Shown piece after piece: positions 1 to 8,049 of a stretch of DNA of 35,087 nt (position 1 is its first letter; every line of letters begins with the position of its first letter). Source of the DNA: Candidatus Lactobacillus pullistercoris (GTDB lineage Bacteria > Bacillota > Bacilli > Lactobacillales > Lactobacillaceae). The translations under genes and the position numbers were made by a program. Location of the stretch: positions 1 to 35,087 of the forward strand of contig JAHLFT010000103.1 of NCBI GenBank assembly GCA_018883635.1. Reading direction: 5' to 3'. The notes under the pieces are model-generated. The model was not told the DNA's origin and made no database searches. It saw only the letters and a list, made by a program, of their open reading frames with translations.

Positions 1-2
1 GC

Positions 3-245
3 AGAACGCATTTAAGAGGCAAAAAGAAAGTCGAAACGGATGTCGGTATCATGTTCATGACGATGAATCTGAAAAAATATGGAGCCAACAAGAAGGTAAA
101 GCCTTCGAATTTTCATTTCAAAAACAAAAAAAGGAATTCACTAAAAATAATGAATTTCTGTGTTTTTATATCCGGGCTAAAAATCGAGTTTCTTCCCAGA
201 CACTTTTTATTTTTTCGAAAATTTTTCGATTTTTTGCGTACTTAA
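3..245 (+). pseudogene. 3' end of a DDE transposase (IS1182-like), cut by the window edge
   Basis: The open frame enters from the left edge and ends at 245. The track's ATG at 51 lies inside it, because the same frame is open upstream and reads RTHLRGKKKVETDVG. The pattern LRGKKKVETDVGIMFMTMNLKKYG resembles the end of the DDE catalytic domain of IS1182-type transposases, where a conserved Arg-Gly, Lys-Val, acidic residue and Gly are followed by a hydrophobic helix ending in Asn-Leu-x-Lys. The remaining residues are a basic, aromatic-rich tail. Only the last 80 or so codons are visible, so it cannot be said whether the element is intact outside the window. The family call is from memory of the motif. 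The element end lies just upstream of the recA promoter. Confidence 0.55.
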
Positions 246-264
246 TATTAGAGAGCAAAATATT

Positions 265-278
265 TGAACGCTCGTTCG
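265..278. promoter_or_regulatory. LexA (SOS) box upstream of recA
   Basis: TGAACGCTCGTTCG contains the perfect dyad GAAC-N4-GTTC of the Gram-positive LexA (Cheo) box. It lies about 9 bases upstream of the recA -35 element, as expected for an SOS-controlled promoter. That LexA binds here is inferred from the match; no lexA gene is in the window. Confidence 0.8.
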
Positions 279-286
279 CTTTTTTC

Positions 287-316
287 TTGCATTCTAGTGA
301 GGAGAAAAAGTATAAT
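287..316 (+). promoter_or_regulatory. recA promoter
   Basis: TTGCAT (-35) and a perfect TATAAT (-10) are separated by 18 bases, about 31 bases upstream of the recA start codon. The LexA box sits directly upstream. Confidence 0.75.
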
Positions 317-347
317 TAATGGGTAATATCCATAGGAGGTAAATAGT

Positions 348-1457
348 TTGGCCAAAGATGAAAAAAAGGCTGCCTTGGATGCAGCGTTAAAGAAAATTGA
401 AAAGAACTTTGGTAAAGGCGCAGTTATGCGCATGGGTGAAAAAGCAGATACGCAAATTTCAACTGTGCCTACCGGTTCAATTGCCTTAGATGCTGCTTTA
501 GGTGTCGGTGGTTATCCACGCGGTAGAATTATTGAAGTTTATGGTCCTGAATCTTCAGGTAAAACTACAGTTGCGTTACATGCCGTTGCCGAAGTACAAA
601 AACGTGGTGGTACAGCAGCTTATATTGATGCGGAAAATGCAATGGATCCAGCCTATGCAGAAGCTTTGGGAGTAGACATTGATTCACTTATCTTGTCTCA
701 ACCAAATACTGGTGAAGAAGGTCTTCAAATTGCGGATACTTTAATTTCCAGTGGTGCAATTGACATTGTTGTAGTTGACTCAGTTGCTGCTTTGGTACCA
801 CGTGCAGAAATTGAAGGTGAAATGGGGGATGCTCACGTTGGTTTACAAGCTCGTTTAATGAGTCAGGCTTTACGTAAACTTTCAGGTACCATTTCTAAGA
901 CTAAAACCATTGCGATTTTCATTAACCAGATTCGTGAAAAAGTTGGTGTAATGTTTGGAAATCCTGAAACAACTCCAGGTGGACGTGCATTAAAATTCTA
1001 TTCTACGATTCGTTTGGAAGTTAGAAGAGCAGAACAAATCAAACAATCTGGAGATGTTTTAGGTAACCGCGTTAAGATTAAGGTTGTTAAAAATAAAGTT
1101 GCCCCACCATTTAAAGTGGCAGAAGTTGATATCATGTACGGAAAAGGTATTTCTCAAAGTGGAGAACTTCTTGACATGGCAGCTGATAAAGATATTATTA
1201 ACAAAGCTGGTTCGTGGTATTCATACCAAGATGATCGAATTGGACAAGGGCGTGAAAATGCCAAGAAATACCTTGAAGATCATCCTGAAGTTTACCATGA
1301 TGTTCAAGAAAAAGTTCGTCAAGCTTATGGAATTGATGAACAGGCAATCGCAGATCGCGAAAATCCTGAAAAGGTGAAAGAAAAGCGCGAAGCTGAAGAT
1401 AAAAATAAATCAGCAAAAGAAGAAACTGATAAAAAAACAGCCAGTAAAACAAAATAA
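348..1457 (+). CDS. recA: Recombinase RecA
   Basis: RecA forms ATP-dependent filaments on single-stranded DNA for homologous recombination and induces the SOS response by stimulating LexA self-cleavage. The 369-residue protein has the Walker A motif GPESSGKT (66-73), the [21 protein letters not shown] region, the NQIREK loop and [14 protein letters not shown]. The C-terminal 40 residues are a Lys/Glu-rich tail, as usual in the family. The start is TTG, set by AGGAGGT seven bases upstream. The usual DAEHALDP stretch reads DAENAMDP here, a minor variation. cinA, often found upstream of recA in Firmicutes, is not visible; transposase sequence occupies that place. The gene is monocistronic, with an SOS promoter and its own terminator. 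Confidence 0.98.
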   Translation: MAKDEKKAALDAALKKIEKNFGKGAVMRMGEKADTQISTVPTGSIALDAALGVGGYPRGRIIEVYGPESSGKTTVALHAVAEVQKRGGTAAYIDAENAMDPAYAEALGVDIDSLILSQPNTGEEGLQIADTLISSGAIDIVVVDSVAALVPRAEIEGEMGDAHVGLQARLMSQALRKLSGTISKTKTIAIFINQIREKVGVMFGNPETTPGGRALKFYSTIRLEVRRAEQIKQSGDVLGNRVKIKVVKNKVAPPFKVAEVDIMYGKGISQSGELLDMAADKDIINKAGSWYSYQDDRIGQGRENAKKYLEDHPEVYHDVQEKVRQAYGIDEQAIADRENPEKVKEKREAEDKNKSAKEETDKKTASKTK

Positions 1458-1475
1458 AGTTGAAGAAATCAACCT

Positions 1476-1507
1476 AGACCTTGGATTTTAAGTCCAAGGT
1501 CTTTTTT
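1476..1507 (+). terminator. recA terminator
   Basis: A 10-bp stem (AGACCTTGGA with TCCAAGGTCT) closes a 7-base loop and runs into a T tract. It lies about 20 bases after the recA stop. Confidence 0.9.
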
Positions 1508-1514
1508 CCTGTGA

Positions 1515-1543
1515 TTGACATGTGCACAGTAGTTCTTTATCAT
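1515..1543 (+). promoter_or_regulatory. rny promoter
   Basis: Consensus TTGACA at 1515-1520 and TATCAT at 1538-1543, with a 17-base spacer, about 38 bases upstream of the rny start and directly after the recA terminator. Confidence 0.8.
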
Positions 1544-1580
1544 AAAACTGTGTGAATAATTCTAAAAAAAGGCGATAGTA

Positions 1581-3215
1581 ATGATGGTAAATGAAATTTT
1601 GATTCCCGTCGTAATTGCTATTGTTTCACTTTTAGTGGGATCCGGCATTGGTTATGCGTTTCGTAAGAATTCATGGGAAAAGAAAGCCCAGAATGCGCAA
1701 AATGATGCTGACCACATTCTTGCTGATGCTAAAGCGCAGTTAGCTGCAGCTAAAGCAGAAGTTAATGCACAAAATCAAGCCGCGGAAGCAGTTAAGCAAA
1801 GTGCAGAAAATACCAAGAAAGAAAAAATTCTTGAAGCTCAAGAAGAAATTCATGATTATCGACAAAAAACTGAAGAAAGTCTTAACGAAAAGCGTGACGA
1901 AATTTCTCGTTTGCAAAATCGTTTAAGACAGCGTGAAGACACTCTTGATCATCAAAAATCTTTGTTGGAGGAGAAAGAATCTGGCCTCTCACAAAAAGAA
2001 GATCAATTAAAGCAGCAAAAGTCTAATTTAGATAAGCGACTGACTGAAGCTGATGATTTGGTTAAAAAACAACGTCAAAGGCTTTATGAAGTAGCTGATT
2101 TAGATAAAGAAGAAGCTAAAAAACTTGTTTTATCTAATTTGTCAGACGAACTTGTTAAAGAACGTGCAGAATTGATTAGAAATAGTAATGAAGAAGTTCA
2201 AGCTAAAGCTGATCGATTTGCCCAACAAGTTCTAGTAGATGCAATTCAAAGTAGTGCAGCAGATACGGTAGCTGAGACAACTGTTTCAGTAGTCGATCTT
2301 CCTAATGAAGAGATGAAGGGTCGAATTATTGGACGTGAAGGTCGAAATATTCGTTCATTTGAAGCACTAACTGGAATTGATTTGATTATTGATGACACAC
2401 CTAAAGTTGTTACACTTAGTGGTTTTGATCCAATTAGACGTGAGATTGCTAAAAGAGCAATGCAACGTTTAATTAAAGATGGACGTATTCATCCAGCTCG
2501 TATTGAAGAAATGGTTGATAAGGCCCGTAAGGAAGTTAATGATGATATTTACGAGGCAGGTGAAAGTGCCTTGATGGATCTGGGAATTCACCGAATGAAC
2601 CCAGAATTAGTCAAGACGCTTGGACGCCTTAAATATCGGACTTCTTATGGACAAAATGTTTTAGCCCATTCAATCGAAGTTGCTAAATTAGCAGGAACTA
2701 TGGCTGCAGAACTTGGTCTAGATGAAAAACTAGCAGTTCGCGCGGGATTATTACACGATATTGGTAAAGCAATTGATCATGATATTGAAGGTTCCCATGT
2801 TGAAATTGGGGTTGAATTGACAAGAAAATATCATGAATCAGATATAGTTGTAAATGCAATTGCGGCTCACCATGGAGATGTACCGAAGTTGTCGTTTATT
2901 GCAGAGCTAGTAGTAGCTGCAGATACGATTTCGTCGGCTCGACCAGGTGCAAGAAGTGAAAGTTTAGAAAATTATATTAGACGATTAACTGAACTTGAAC
3001 AAATTGCTAAGAGTTATCAAGGAGTCAAGCAGGCATATGCCATTCAAGCGGGACGTGAAGTTCGCGTGATGGTTGAACCTGATGAAATTTCTGATGATCG
3101 AATAACTATTTTGGCTAGAGATATTAAAAACCAAGTTGAAAAAGAACTTGATTATCCTGGCAATATTAAAATTACAGTTATCCGAGAAAAACGAGTTGTT
3201 GCAGTTGCAAGATAA
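1581..3215 (+). CDS. rny: Ribonuclease Y
   Basis: RNase Y is the membrane-anchored endoribonuclease that starts mRNA decay in many Firmicutes. The 544-residue protein shows the family order: an N-terminal membrane helix (about 6-26), a long Ala/Gln/Glu/Lys-rich coiled coil (about 30-195), a KH RNA-binding domain ([19 protein letters not shown]) and an HD metallohydrolase domain with [10 protein letters not shown] and AAHHGD. The length is normal. Two adjacent ATGs (1581 and 1584) fit the ribosome site AAGGCG at 1569-1574; the first is kept. The gene has its own promoter and terminator, so it appears monocistronic next to recA, a common lactobacillar arrangement. Confidence 0.97.
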   Translation: MMVNEILIPVVIAIVSLLVGSGIGYAFRKNSWEKKAQNAQNDADHILADAKAQLAAAKAEVNAQNQAAEAVKQSAENTKKEKILEAQEEIHDYRQKTEESLNEKRDEISRLQNRLRQREDTLDHQKSLLEEKESGLSQKEDQLKQQKSNLDKRLTEADDLVKKQRQRLYEVADLDKEEAKKLVLSNLSDELVKERAELIRNSNEEVQAKADRFAQQVLVDAIQSSAADTVAETTVSVVDLPNEEMKGRIIGREGRNIRSFEALTGIDLIIDDTPKVVTLSGFDPIRREIAKRAMQRLIKDGRIHPARIEEMVDKARKEVNDDIYEAGESALMDLGIHRMNPELVKTLGRLKYRTSYGQNVLAHSIEVAKLAGTMAAELGLDEKLAVRAGLLHDIGKAIDHDIEGSHVEIGVELTRKYHESDIVVNAIAAHHGDVPKLSFIAELVVAADTISSARPGARSESLENYIRRLTELEQIAKSYQGVKQAYAIQAGREVRVMVEPDEISDDRITILARDIKNQVEKELDYPGNIKITVIREKRVVAVAR

Positions 3216-3220
3216 GGTTA

Positions 3221-3252
3221 AAGTGCAGAGTATTAATGCTCTGCACTTTTTT
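3221..3252 (+). terminator. rny terminator
   Basis: A perfect 10-bp stem (AAGTGCAGAG with CTCTGCACTT) has an 8-base loop and is followed by T residues, starting six bases after the rny stop. Confidence 0.92.
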
Positions 3253-3266
3253 ATATCTATATAGGC

Positions 3267-3296
3267 TTGATTGTTATTTATGAGTCCTTGTATAAT
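3267..3296 (+). promoter_or_regulatory. tagO promoter
   Basis: TTGATT and a perfect TATAAT are 18 bases apart, about 31 bases upstream of the tagO start codon. Confidence 0.75.
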
Positions 3297-3327
3297 TAGA
3301 ACAAGTATCTAAAGAAAGTAGTCAAAA

Positions 3328-4515
3328 ATGTTTAAAATTATAGTTGATTTATTCTTTTTAGTAATCATTCAAGCTGCGATTACGCCATTTATTAGACGAT
3401 TAGCTTTTGTATTAGGAGCCGTTGACAATCCTAATGCTAGAAGAGTTAATAAAAAGCCAATGCCGACCATTGGCGGACTGGGAATTTTCGTGACTTACAA
3501 TATTGGTACATTTATCTTGTTAAGAGAACAATTTCCTACACACGAATTATTTGCAATTTTACTCGCTTCTAGCGTAATTGTTTTGACAGGTATGATTGAT
3601 GACATTTTGGAATTAAAGCCGAGACAAAAGATGTTTGGGATCTTTATTGCCGCTTTAGTGGTTTATTTCTTAGCTGGAATAAGAATGAATGTTGTTAACT
3701 TTCCATTTGTCAGCCATGAAATCAATTTAGGCTGGTGGAGTTTACCGATTACTATCTTTTGGATATTGGCTTTAACTAATGCTGTCAATTTAATTGATGG
3801 CCTCGATGGCTTAGCAGATGGTGTTTCAATGATCTCACTTATTACTATGGGAATTGTGGGGTATTTCTTTTTACACACACATCAATTATATGTTCCCATA
3901 GCTTGTTTTATGCTAGCTGCTTGTCTACTGGGTTTCTTACCATATAATTTTCATCCAGCTAAGATTTTCTTAGGTGATACCGGTGCATTGTACATCGGCT
4001 TCATGATTGCAGTTTTATCATTAAAAGGATTAAAAAATGTTACTTTCATTTCTCTTTTAGTGCCAATTATTATTCTAGGTGTGCCAATTACTGATACAGT
4101 TTATGCAATGATTCGGCGTAAGTTAAATAAACATCCCGTTTCACAGGCAGATAAACATCACTTGCATCACCAGTTAATGAAAATGGGTCTGACACATCGG
4201 CAAACAGTTTTGACTATTTATGCCATTTCATTAATTTTTTCATTTATTTCGTTGCTATTTTTATTATCACCAGATTGGGGAACTTGGCCACTGATAGTTG
4301 CGTTGTTGTTTGCCTTAGAACTGTTTGTTGAGTCAATTGGACTTTTGGGTGAAAATTATAAACCGTTAATGCATTTGATTCAGAAAATCATCAGTTCACG
4401 CAGTACAAAAGATCCGCAAATTGAAGTTTGGCATTTGGGTGATGAAAAACCTAGTCAATTAAAACGACCAGACAAGACTTTTAAAGTTGAAGATAAAAAA
4501 GAAAAAAGTGAGTAA
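3328..4515 (+). CDS. tagO: Undecaprenyl-phosphate GlcNAc-1-phosphate transferase (TagO/WecA family)
   Basis: This integral membrane enzyme moves GlcNAc-1-phosphate from UDP-GlcNAc to undecaprenyl phosphate, the first step of wall teichoic acid and some polysaccharide synthesis. The 395-residue protein has about ten hydrophobic segments and the polyprenyl-phosphate transferase motifs: VDNPNARRVNKKPMPTIGG, the Asp pair in MIDDILELKP, NAVNLIDGLDGLADG, FLGDTGALYIGF, and the His-rich loop DKHHLHHQLMKMGL near the C terminus. That His-rich loop favours the TagO/WecA branch over MraY. The last 40 residues are charged and cytoplasmic. The ribosome site is weak (AAAGAAAG). The stop codon lies inside the stem of the bidirectional terminator that follows. 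Confidence 0.93.
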   Translation: MFKIIVDLFFLVIIQAAITPFIRRLAFVLGAVDNPNARRVNKKPMPTIGGLGIFVTYNIGTFILLREQFPTHELFAILLASSVIVLTGMIDDILELKPRQKMFGIFIAALVVYFLAGIRMNVVNFPFVSHEINLGWWSLPITIFWILALTNAVNLIDGLDGLADGVSMISLITMGIVGYFFLHTHQLYVPIACFMLAACLLGFLPYNFHPAKIFLGDTGALYIGFMIAVLSLKGLKNVTFISLLVPIIILGVPITDTVYAMIRRKLNKHPVSQADKHHLHHQLMKMGLTHRQTVLTIYAISLIFSFISLLFLLSPDWGTWPLIVALLFALELFVESIGLLGENYKPLMHLIQKIISSRSTKDPQIEVWHLGDEKPSQLKRPDKTFKVEDKKEKSE

Positions 4516-4558
4516 AATGCCACTTTGAAAAAAGTTGGTAGTTTTACTCACCTTTTTT
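4508..4558. terminator. Bidirectional terminator between tagO and the YigZ-family gene
   Basis: GTGAGTAAAA pairs with TTTTACTCAC (4542-4551), and inner bases (CACTTT with AAAGTTGG) extend the stem. A T run follows on the + strand. The A-rich stretch just upstream gives a T run on the minus strand. It serves both converging genes. Confidence 0.85.
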
Positions 4559-4564
4559 AGTTTG

Positions 4565-5230
4565 TTAAATTTGTTCATGAAAATTCGTACTTTCAACTGG
4601 TATTTCATTGTATCTTTTTTCACCAGTTGAAAAATTAACTTGACCGGATAACAGATTGGTAATTTCTTTTTCAAAATTATCAATCTGTTTTTCATCTAAA
4701 AATACTTGGATCTTAATATCAACACCATAATCGATGTTTTTGATAAAAATTTTCTCTTTTTGTAAGTAATGGTTGATTTCGTCAAAATTACTATAGCTTA
4801 CATTAAAAATGATTTCTTGTTGAAGAACTCTTTTAACTACACCGATTGCTTTAACCGCTTCAGTAACACTATTGGAGTATGCCCGAATTAGGCCACCAGC
4901 ACCTAATTTAATACCGCCAAAATATCGGGTTACAACTACAGTTAAATTCTTTAGTTTCATAAGTTGTAGTGCTTTTAATTCCGGAATGCCGGCTGTACCT
5001 GATGGCTCACCGTTATCACTGGCTTTTACTTGATCATCGTTAAGGCCAAGCGTATAGGCAAAAGTATTGTGTGTTGCGTCGCGGTACTTTTTAGAAATAT
5101 TTTTAATAAATTCATCAGCTTCAGAGACTGTTTTAGTCCTAGCAATATTTGTGATAAATTTACTTTTTTTAATTATTATTTCGTGACAACCATTTTCTTT
5201 AATTGTTAAAAAATTTTCTTTTTCTGCCAA
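4565..5230 (-). CDS. yigZ: YigZ/YvyE family protein (IMPACT-like N-terminal domain)
   Basis: The protein belongs to the UPF0029/Impact family, proposed to act in translation or nucleic-acid binding; its function is not settled. The N-terminal domain has the signature DNGEPSGTAGIPEL and VVVTRYFGGIKLGAGGLIRAYS, followed by a C-terminal DUF1949-like region. The start chosen is TTG at 5230, preceded by AAGAGGTG at six bases, giving 221 residues (MAEKENFLTIK), close to the family's normal size. The track's ATG at 5413 adds 61 residues that lie antisense to the comFA coding region and look like artefact. The gene is divergent from comFA with only 46 bases between the two starts, the same neighbour relation as yvyE and comF in Bacillus and lactobacilli. 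Confidence 0.9.
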   Translation of the reverse strand: MAEKENFLTIKENGCHEIIIKKSKFITNIARTKTVSEADEFIKNISKKYRDATHNTFAYTLGLNDDQVKASDNGEPSGTAGIPELKALQLMKLKNLTVVVTRYFGGIKLGAGGLIRAYSNSVTEAVKAIGVVKRVLQQEIIFNVSYSNFDEINHYLQKEKIFIKNIDYGVDIKIQVFLDEKQIDNFEKEITNLLSGQVNFSTGEKRYNEIPVESTNFHEQI

Positions 5231-5242
5231 AAAAATCACCTC

Positions 5243-5256
5243 TTTTTGCGTATATA
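5243..5256 (+). promoter_or_regulatory. Candidate competence promoter motif upstream of comFA
   Basis: TTTTTGCGTATATA lies 21 to 34 bases before the comFA start, in the only intergenic space available. TGCGTATA matches six of the eight bases of the streptococcal ComX box TACGAATA and follows a T run. A match to TTTTTGCGTA also occurs upstream of recA (232-241). The assignment is inference. Confidence 0.3.
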
Positions 5257-5276
5257 TAGTTGGGAGGGAAAATAAA

Positions 5277-6563
5277 ATGGATGAATTAACCCAATTAGCT
5301 GGACGACAATGGGTGTCCGATAAGTTGGATTCTAGCATAAATAGCGAGCACTTAAAAGTTTCAGCTATAGAGGATGGAAAGTGTAATCGTTGCGGATCAG
5401 TTGTTACTGCCAAATTACCTAATGGAAAAAAGTATTGTCGTGCTTGTATTGGTTTAGGCAGGATATGCGAAGATGATCAACTAATTCGTGTTTTAACTAA
5501 AGATCTAAATTTCTCGGCTTTGAAAAATGGAGGTCTTACTTGGCAAGGAAAATTAACCAAGATTCAACAAACAATTTCTGATAATTTAGTAAAAAATTTT
5601 ACTGAAAAAAATGACACTCTTGTGCATGCTGTAACTGGTGCAGGGAAAACCGAAATGCTTTTTCAAGTGATTAGTGAGTGTATGCGGCAGAAGATGAGAG
5701 CTTGCATTGCGACGCCAAGAATTGATGTTGTTAATGAACTATTTCCGCGATTTAGCCAAGCTTTTTCAGGTTTAAAAATTGGTAAGTATCATGGTCGAGA
5801 ATTTAAAGAACCAGAAAATGAACAATTAACTATTTGTACGACTCATCAACTGATGAAGTTTTATCAAGCTTTTGACTTACTAGTTATTGATGAAGTGGAT
5901 TCCTTTCCTTATGCCAATAACGCGCAATTACATTTTGCAGCTCAAAATGCGGTCAAACCGACAGGTGTAAATATTTATTTAACAGCTACGCCAACGGCGG
6001 ATTTGCTTGAAAAAGTGAAAAACAAGCAGATTAAACTACTAAAATTAAACCGGCGTTTTCATGGTGAGTTGTTACCAGTACCCAAGGAAAAATTATTTTT
6101 TCGACCATTTTTAGCAAAAAAGAAAATTAATTCAACTCTGGTTAAAGAAATTTTAAAAGTGATAAAAGCAGGTCATCCGCTACTATTGTTTGTTCCGCGG
6201 ATTGATGAAGTTGACGATTATTTATCTTTTCTAAAGCAAGTTGAAGAATTGAAAAAAATAGAAATAGCTGGTGTTCATGCGCAAGATCTCAAGCGAATAG
6301 AAAAAGTTCAACAGTTTAGGGATAAGAAAATTCAATTATTAGTGACTACGACCATTTTGGAACGTGGTGTAACTTTCAAACATGTCTGGGTAATTGTTGT
6401 AGCTGCAGATGATCCGATTTATTCAACGGCTAGTCTAGTTCAAATAGCCGGAAGAGTTGGACGCGCTCAAGATGATCCAGATGGTTTAATTTTATATTGC
6501 TATCACCATTACACGAATGAAATTGCTGAGGCAGTAAAACAAATAAAGGAAATGAATCAATGA
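5277..6563 (+). CDS. comFA: ComFA, DNA helicase/translocase for DNA uptake
   Basis: ComFA is a cytoplasmic superfamily 2 ATPase thought to help pull single-stranded transforming DNA through the ComEC channel. The 428-residue protein has a four-Cys zinc finger (CNRC and CRAC, Cys36/39/54/57), Walker A AVTGAGKTE (about 118-126), DEAD-type box DEVD (205-208), TATPT, and the helicase motif QIAGRVGRA near the C terminus. These elements look intact, so no inactivation is evident. GGGAGG precedes the ATG. It overlaps comFC by four bases (ATGA), showing translational coupling. Many lactobacilli keep com genes without demonstrated natural transformation, so expression cannot be assumed. Confidence 0.94.
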   Translation: MDELTQLAGRQWVSDKLDSSINSEHLKVSAIEDGKCNRCGSVVTAKLPNGKKYCRACIGLGRICEDDQLIRVLTKDLNFSALKNGGLTWQGKLTKIQQTISDNLVKNFTEKNDTLVHAVTGAGKTEMLFQVISECMRQKMRACIATPRIDVVNELFPRFSQAFSGLKIGKYHGREFKEPENEQLTICTTHQLMKFYQAFDLLVIDEVDSFPYANNAQLHFAAQNAVKPTGVNIYLTATPTADLLEKVKNKQIKLLKLNRRFHGELLPVPKEKLFFRPFLAKKKINSTLVKEILKVIKAGHPLLLFVPRIDEVDDYLSFLKQVEELKKIEIAGVHAQDLKRIEKVQQFRDKKIQLLVTTTILERGVTFKHVWVIVVAADDPIYSTASLVQIAGRVGRAQDDPDGLILYCYHHYTNEIAEAVKQIKEMNQ

Positions 6564-7255
6564 AACAATGTTTACTATGTAATCAGTTCTTTGCTGTAAA
6601 GCCAGATTTATTTGATTTATTTATCTTTAAGAAAATCACAGGTCCTCGAATTTGTCCTCATTGTAAAAAACGCTTTCCTTTATTGAAAAAAACTCAGTGT
6701 AAAATTTGCGATAAAGAAATGACAAAAAATGAAATTTGTTCTGATTGTCAAATGTGGGATGAAATTTATCATGGCAAAATTTTAAAGAATCGCTCAATTT
6801 ATGAATACAGTTCTGCTTTTCATGATTTAATGGTGCAATACAAACGGTATGGAGATTATGAATTAAGGAAAGTCTTGCAAGAACTAATTAAAGATCAGCT
6901 CCAAAAGTTTGAATATGATTTTTATGTTCCAATTCCAACATCGCCAGAACACCGTGATCGAAGACAATTTGATACGATTAGTGCTATTTTTCAACCACTT
7001 TTTCCGTTAACTTTTATGCTTGAAAAAAAGTCTGGTACACGAGCACAAGGACAAAAGAATCGGGAGCAGCGATTAAAAACACCGCAATCCTTTTTGATTG
7101 CTAACCTTGATGGAATAAGGGATAATATTAGTAATCAACGGATTCTATTATTAGACGATATTTATACTACGGGAAGAACACTTTATAATGCTCGCGATAA
7201 GCTACTGGAAGTTTTCCCAGAAGTGCAAATTGAAAGTTTTTCAATTTGTCGGTAA
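6560..7255 (+). CDS. comFC: ComFC, phosphoribosyltransferase-like competence protein
   Basis: ComFC (ComF/GntX family) is needed for efficient DNA uptake and works with ComFA in the cytoplasm. The 231-residue protein begins with Cys pairs of a zinc-ribbon type (CLLC, CPHC, CKIC, CSDC) and ends with a type I phosphoribosyltransferase fold carrying the PRPP-loop motif RILLLDDIYTTGRTL. The basic stretch KKSGTRAQGQKNREQR is typical of the family (the xxQxxxxxxxR region). It starts inside the last codons of comFA. No clear hairpin terminator follows; the next gene, hpf, has its own promoter 25 to 35 bases downstream. Confidence 0.93.
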   Translation: MKQCLLCNQFFAVKPDLFDLFIFKKITGPRICPHCKKRFPLLKKTQCKICDKEMTKNEICSDCQMWDEIYHGKILKNRSIYEYSSAFHDLMVQYKRYGDYELRKVLQELIKDQLQKFEYDFYVPIPTSPEHRDRRQFDTISAIFQPLFPLTFMLEKKSGTRAQGQKNREQRLKTPQSFLIANLDGIRDNISNQRILLLDDIYTTGRTLYNARDKLLEVFPEVQIESFSICR

Positions 7256-7261
7256 AAATAT

Positions 7262-7289
7262 ATAAAACGCTTACATTTTTTGCTATAAT
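7262..7289 (+). promoter_or_regulatory. hpf promoter with overlapping cre-like site
   Basis: TGCTATAAT (7281-7289) is an extended -10 element. ATAAAACGCTTACA (7262-7275) fits the CcpA operator consensus TGWNANCGNTNWCA at all specified positions except the first two, and covers the place where a -35 box would be. CcpA repression of hpf is inferred from the site; yfiA of Lactococcus is reported to be under CcpA control. Confidence 0.6.
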
Positions 7290-7305
7290 AAATATGTAAA
7301 CAAAA

Positions 7306-7319
7306 ACCGCATAAGCGGT
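7306..7319 (+). other. Leader hairpin directly before the hpf ribosome site
   Basis: ACCGC-ATAA-GCGGT forms a 5-bp stem with a tetraloop, ending one base before AAAGGAG. No T run follows, so it is not a terminator. It may stabilise the 5' end or affect initiation. Confidence 0.45.
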
Positions 7320-7335
7320 GAAAGGAGAATCTTAT

Positions 7336-7881
7336 ATGTTAAAGTACAATGTTCGTGGAGAAAATATTGAAGTTACAGAAGCTTTAAGAAGTTATGTTGA
7401 AAAACGTTTAAATAAATTAGAAAAGTATTTTGACTTATCACAAGATGTGATTGCTCACGTAAACTTAAAGGTTTACCGTGATCACTCAGCAAAAGTTGAA
7501 GTAACTATTCCATTACCATACTTAGTTTTAAGAGCTGAAGAAACCACGGACGATATGTATCGTAGTATTGATTTCGTTTCAGAAAAGCTTGAACGTCAAA
7601 TTAGAAAATACAAGACTCGTGTTAACAGAAAGAGTCGTGAAAAAGGCTTACATGATTTCTTTGTAGAAGAACCAGCTGAAGAAGAAAAGAAACCAAGTGA
7701 ATTTAATATTGTTCGTAACAAGCGTGTTAGCTTAAAACCAATGGATCCAGAAGAAGCTATTTTGCAAATGGATATGCTTGAACATGATTTCTTTGTTTTC
7801 CAAGATGCAGAAACAAATGGCACAAGCGTTGTTTACCGTAGAAACGACGGTCGCTATGGTTTGATTGAAACAAATGAATAA
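7336..7881 (+). CDS. hpf: Ribosome hibernation promoting factor, long form
   Basis: Long HPF binds the decoding region of the 30S subunit and pairs two ribosomes into inactive 100S dimers in stationary phase. The 181-residue protein has the S30AE/HPF N-terminal domain (MLKYNVRGENIEVTEALRSYVEKRLNKLEKYF, then HVNLKVYRDHSAKVEVTI), a linker rich in Glu and Lys, and the C-terminal dimerisation domain (NIVRNKRVSLKPMDPEEAILQMDMLEHDFFVFQD...GTSVVYRRNDGRYGLIE). The ATG at 7336 is used because AAAGGAG (7321-7327) lies eight bases before it; the track's GTG at 7318 would put that ribosome site inside the gene. The promoter carries a cre-like operator. Confidence 0.96.
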   Translation: MLKYNVRGENIEVTEALRSYVEKRLNKLEKYFDLSQDVIAHVNLKVYRDHSAKVEVTIPLPYLVLRAEETTDDMYRSIDFVSEKLERQIRKYKTRVNRKSREKGLHDFFVEEPAEEEKKPSEFNIVRNKRVSLKPMDPEEAILQMDMLEHDFFVFQDAETNGTSVVYRRNDGRYGLIETNE

Positions 7882-7923
7882 AATTTAAAATTATAATCGA
7901 ATTGTAAACTTTTAGATAAAAGA

Positions 7924-7953
7924 GCCAAGCATTGTAGATGCATGGCCCTTTTT
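7924..7953 (+). terminator. hpf terminator
   Basis: GCCAAGCAT pairs with ATGCATGGC apart from one mismatch, with a 5-base loop, then CCTTTTTA. Confidence 0.8.
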
Positions 7954-7997
7954 ATTGTTTATTTATTCCTGGTTGATTTTTAATTTGCGCTCAATCA

Positions 7998-8006
7998 TGG
8001 TAAAAT
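7998..8006 (+). promoter_or_regulatory. Possible secA extended -10 element
   Basis: TGGTAAAAT lies about 44 bases before the secA start, after the hpf terminator. No good -35 is seen at the right distance. Confidence 0.35.
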
Positions 8007-8049
8007 TAATCTGTATTTTTAGACTTTCAACATATAAGGGACCGATTTA

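Noticed and set aside
1198-1452. Minus-strand ORF inside recA, and similar shadow ORFs in secA, uvrB, uvrA, pgm and prfB
   Set aside because: They lie wholly within well-identified genes, lack ribosome sites, and have compositions that mirror the coding strand.
5231-5413. N-terminal 61 residues of the track ORF 4565..5413 (minus)
   Set aside because: This part is antisense to the start of comFA, shows no family similarity, and lies upstream of a good ribosome site with TTG at 5230.
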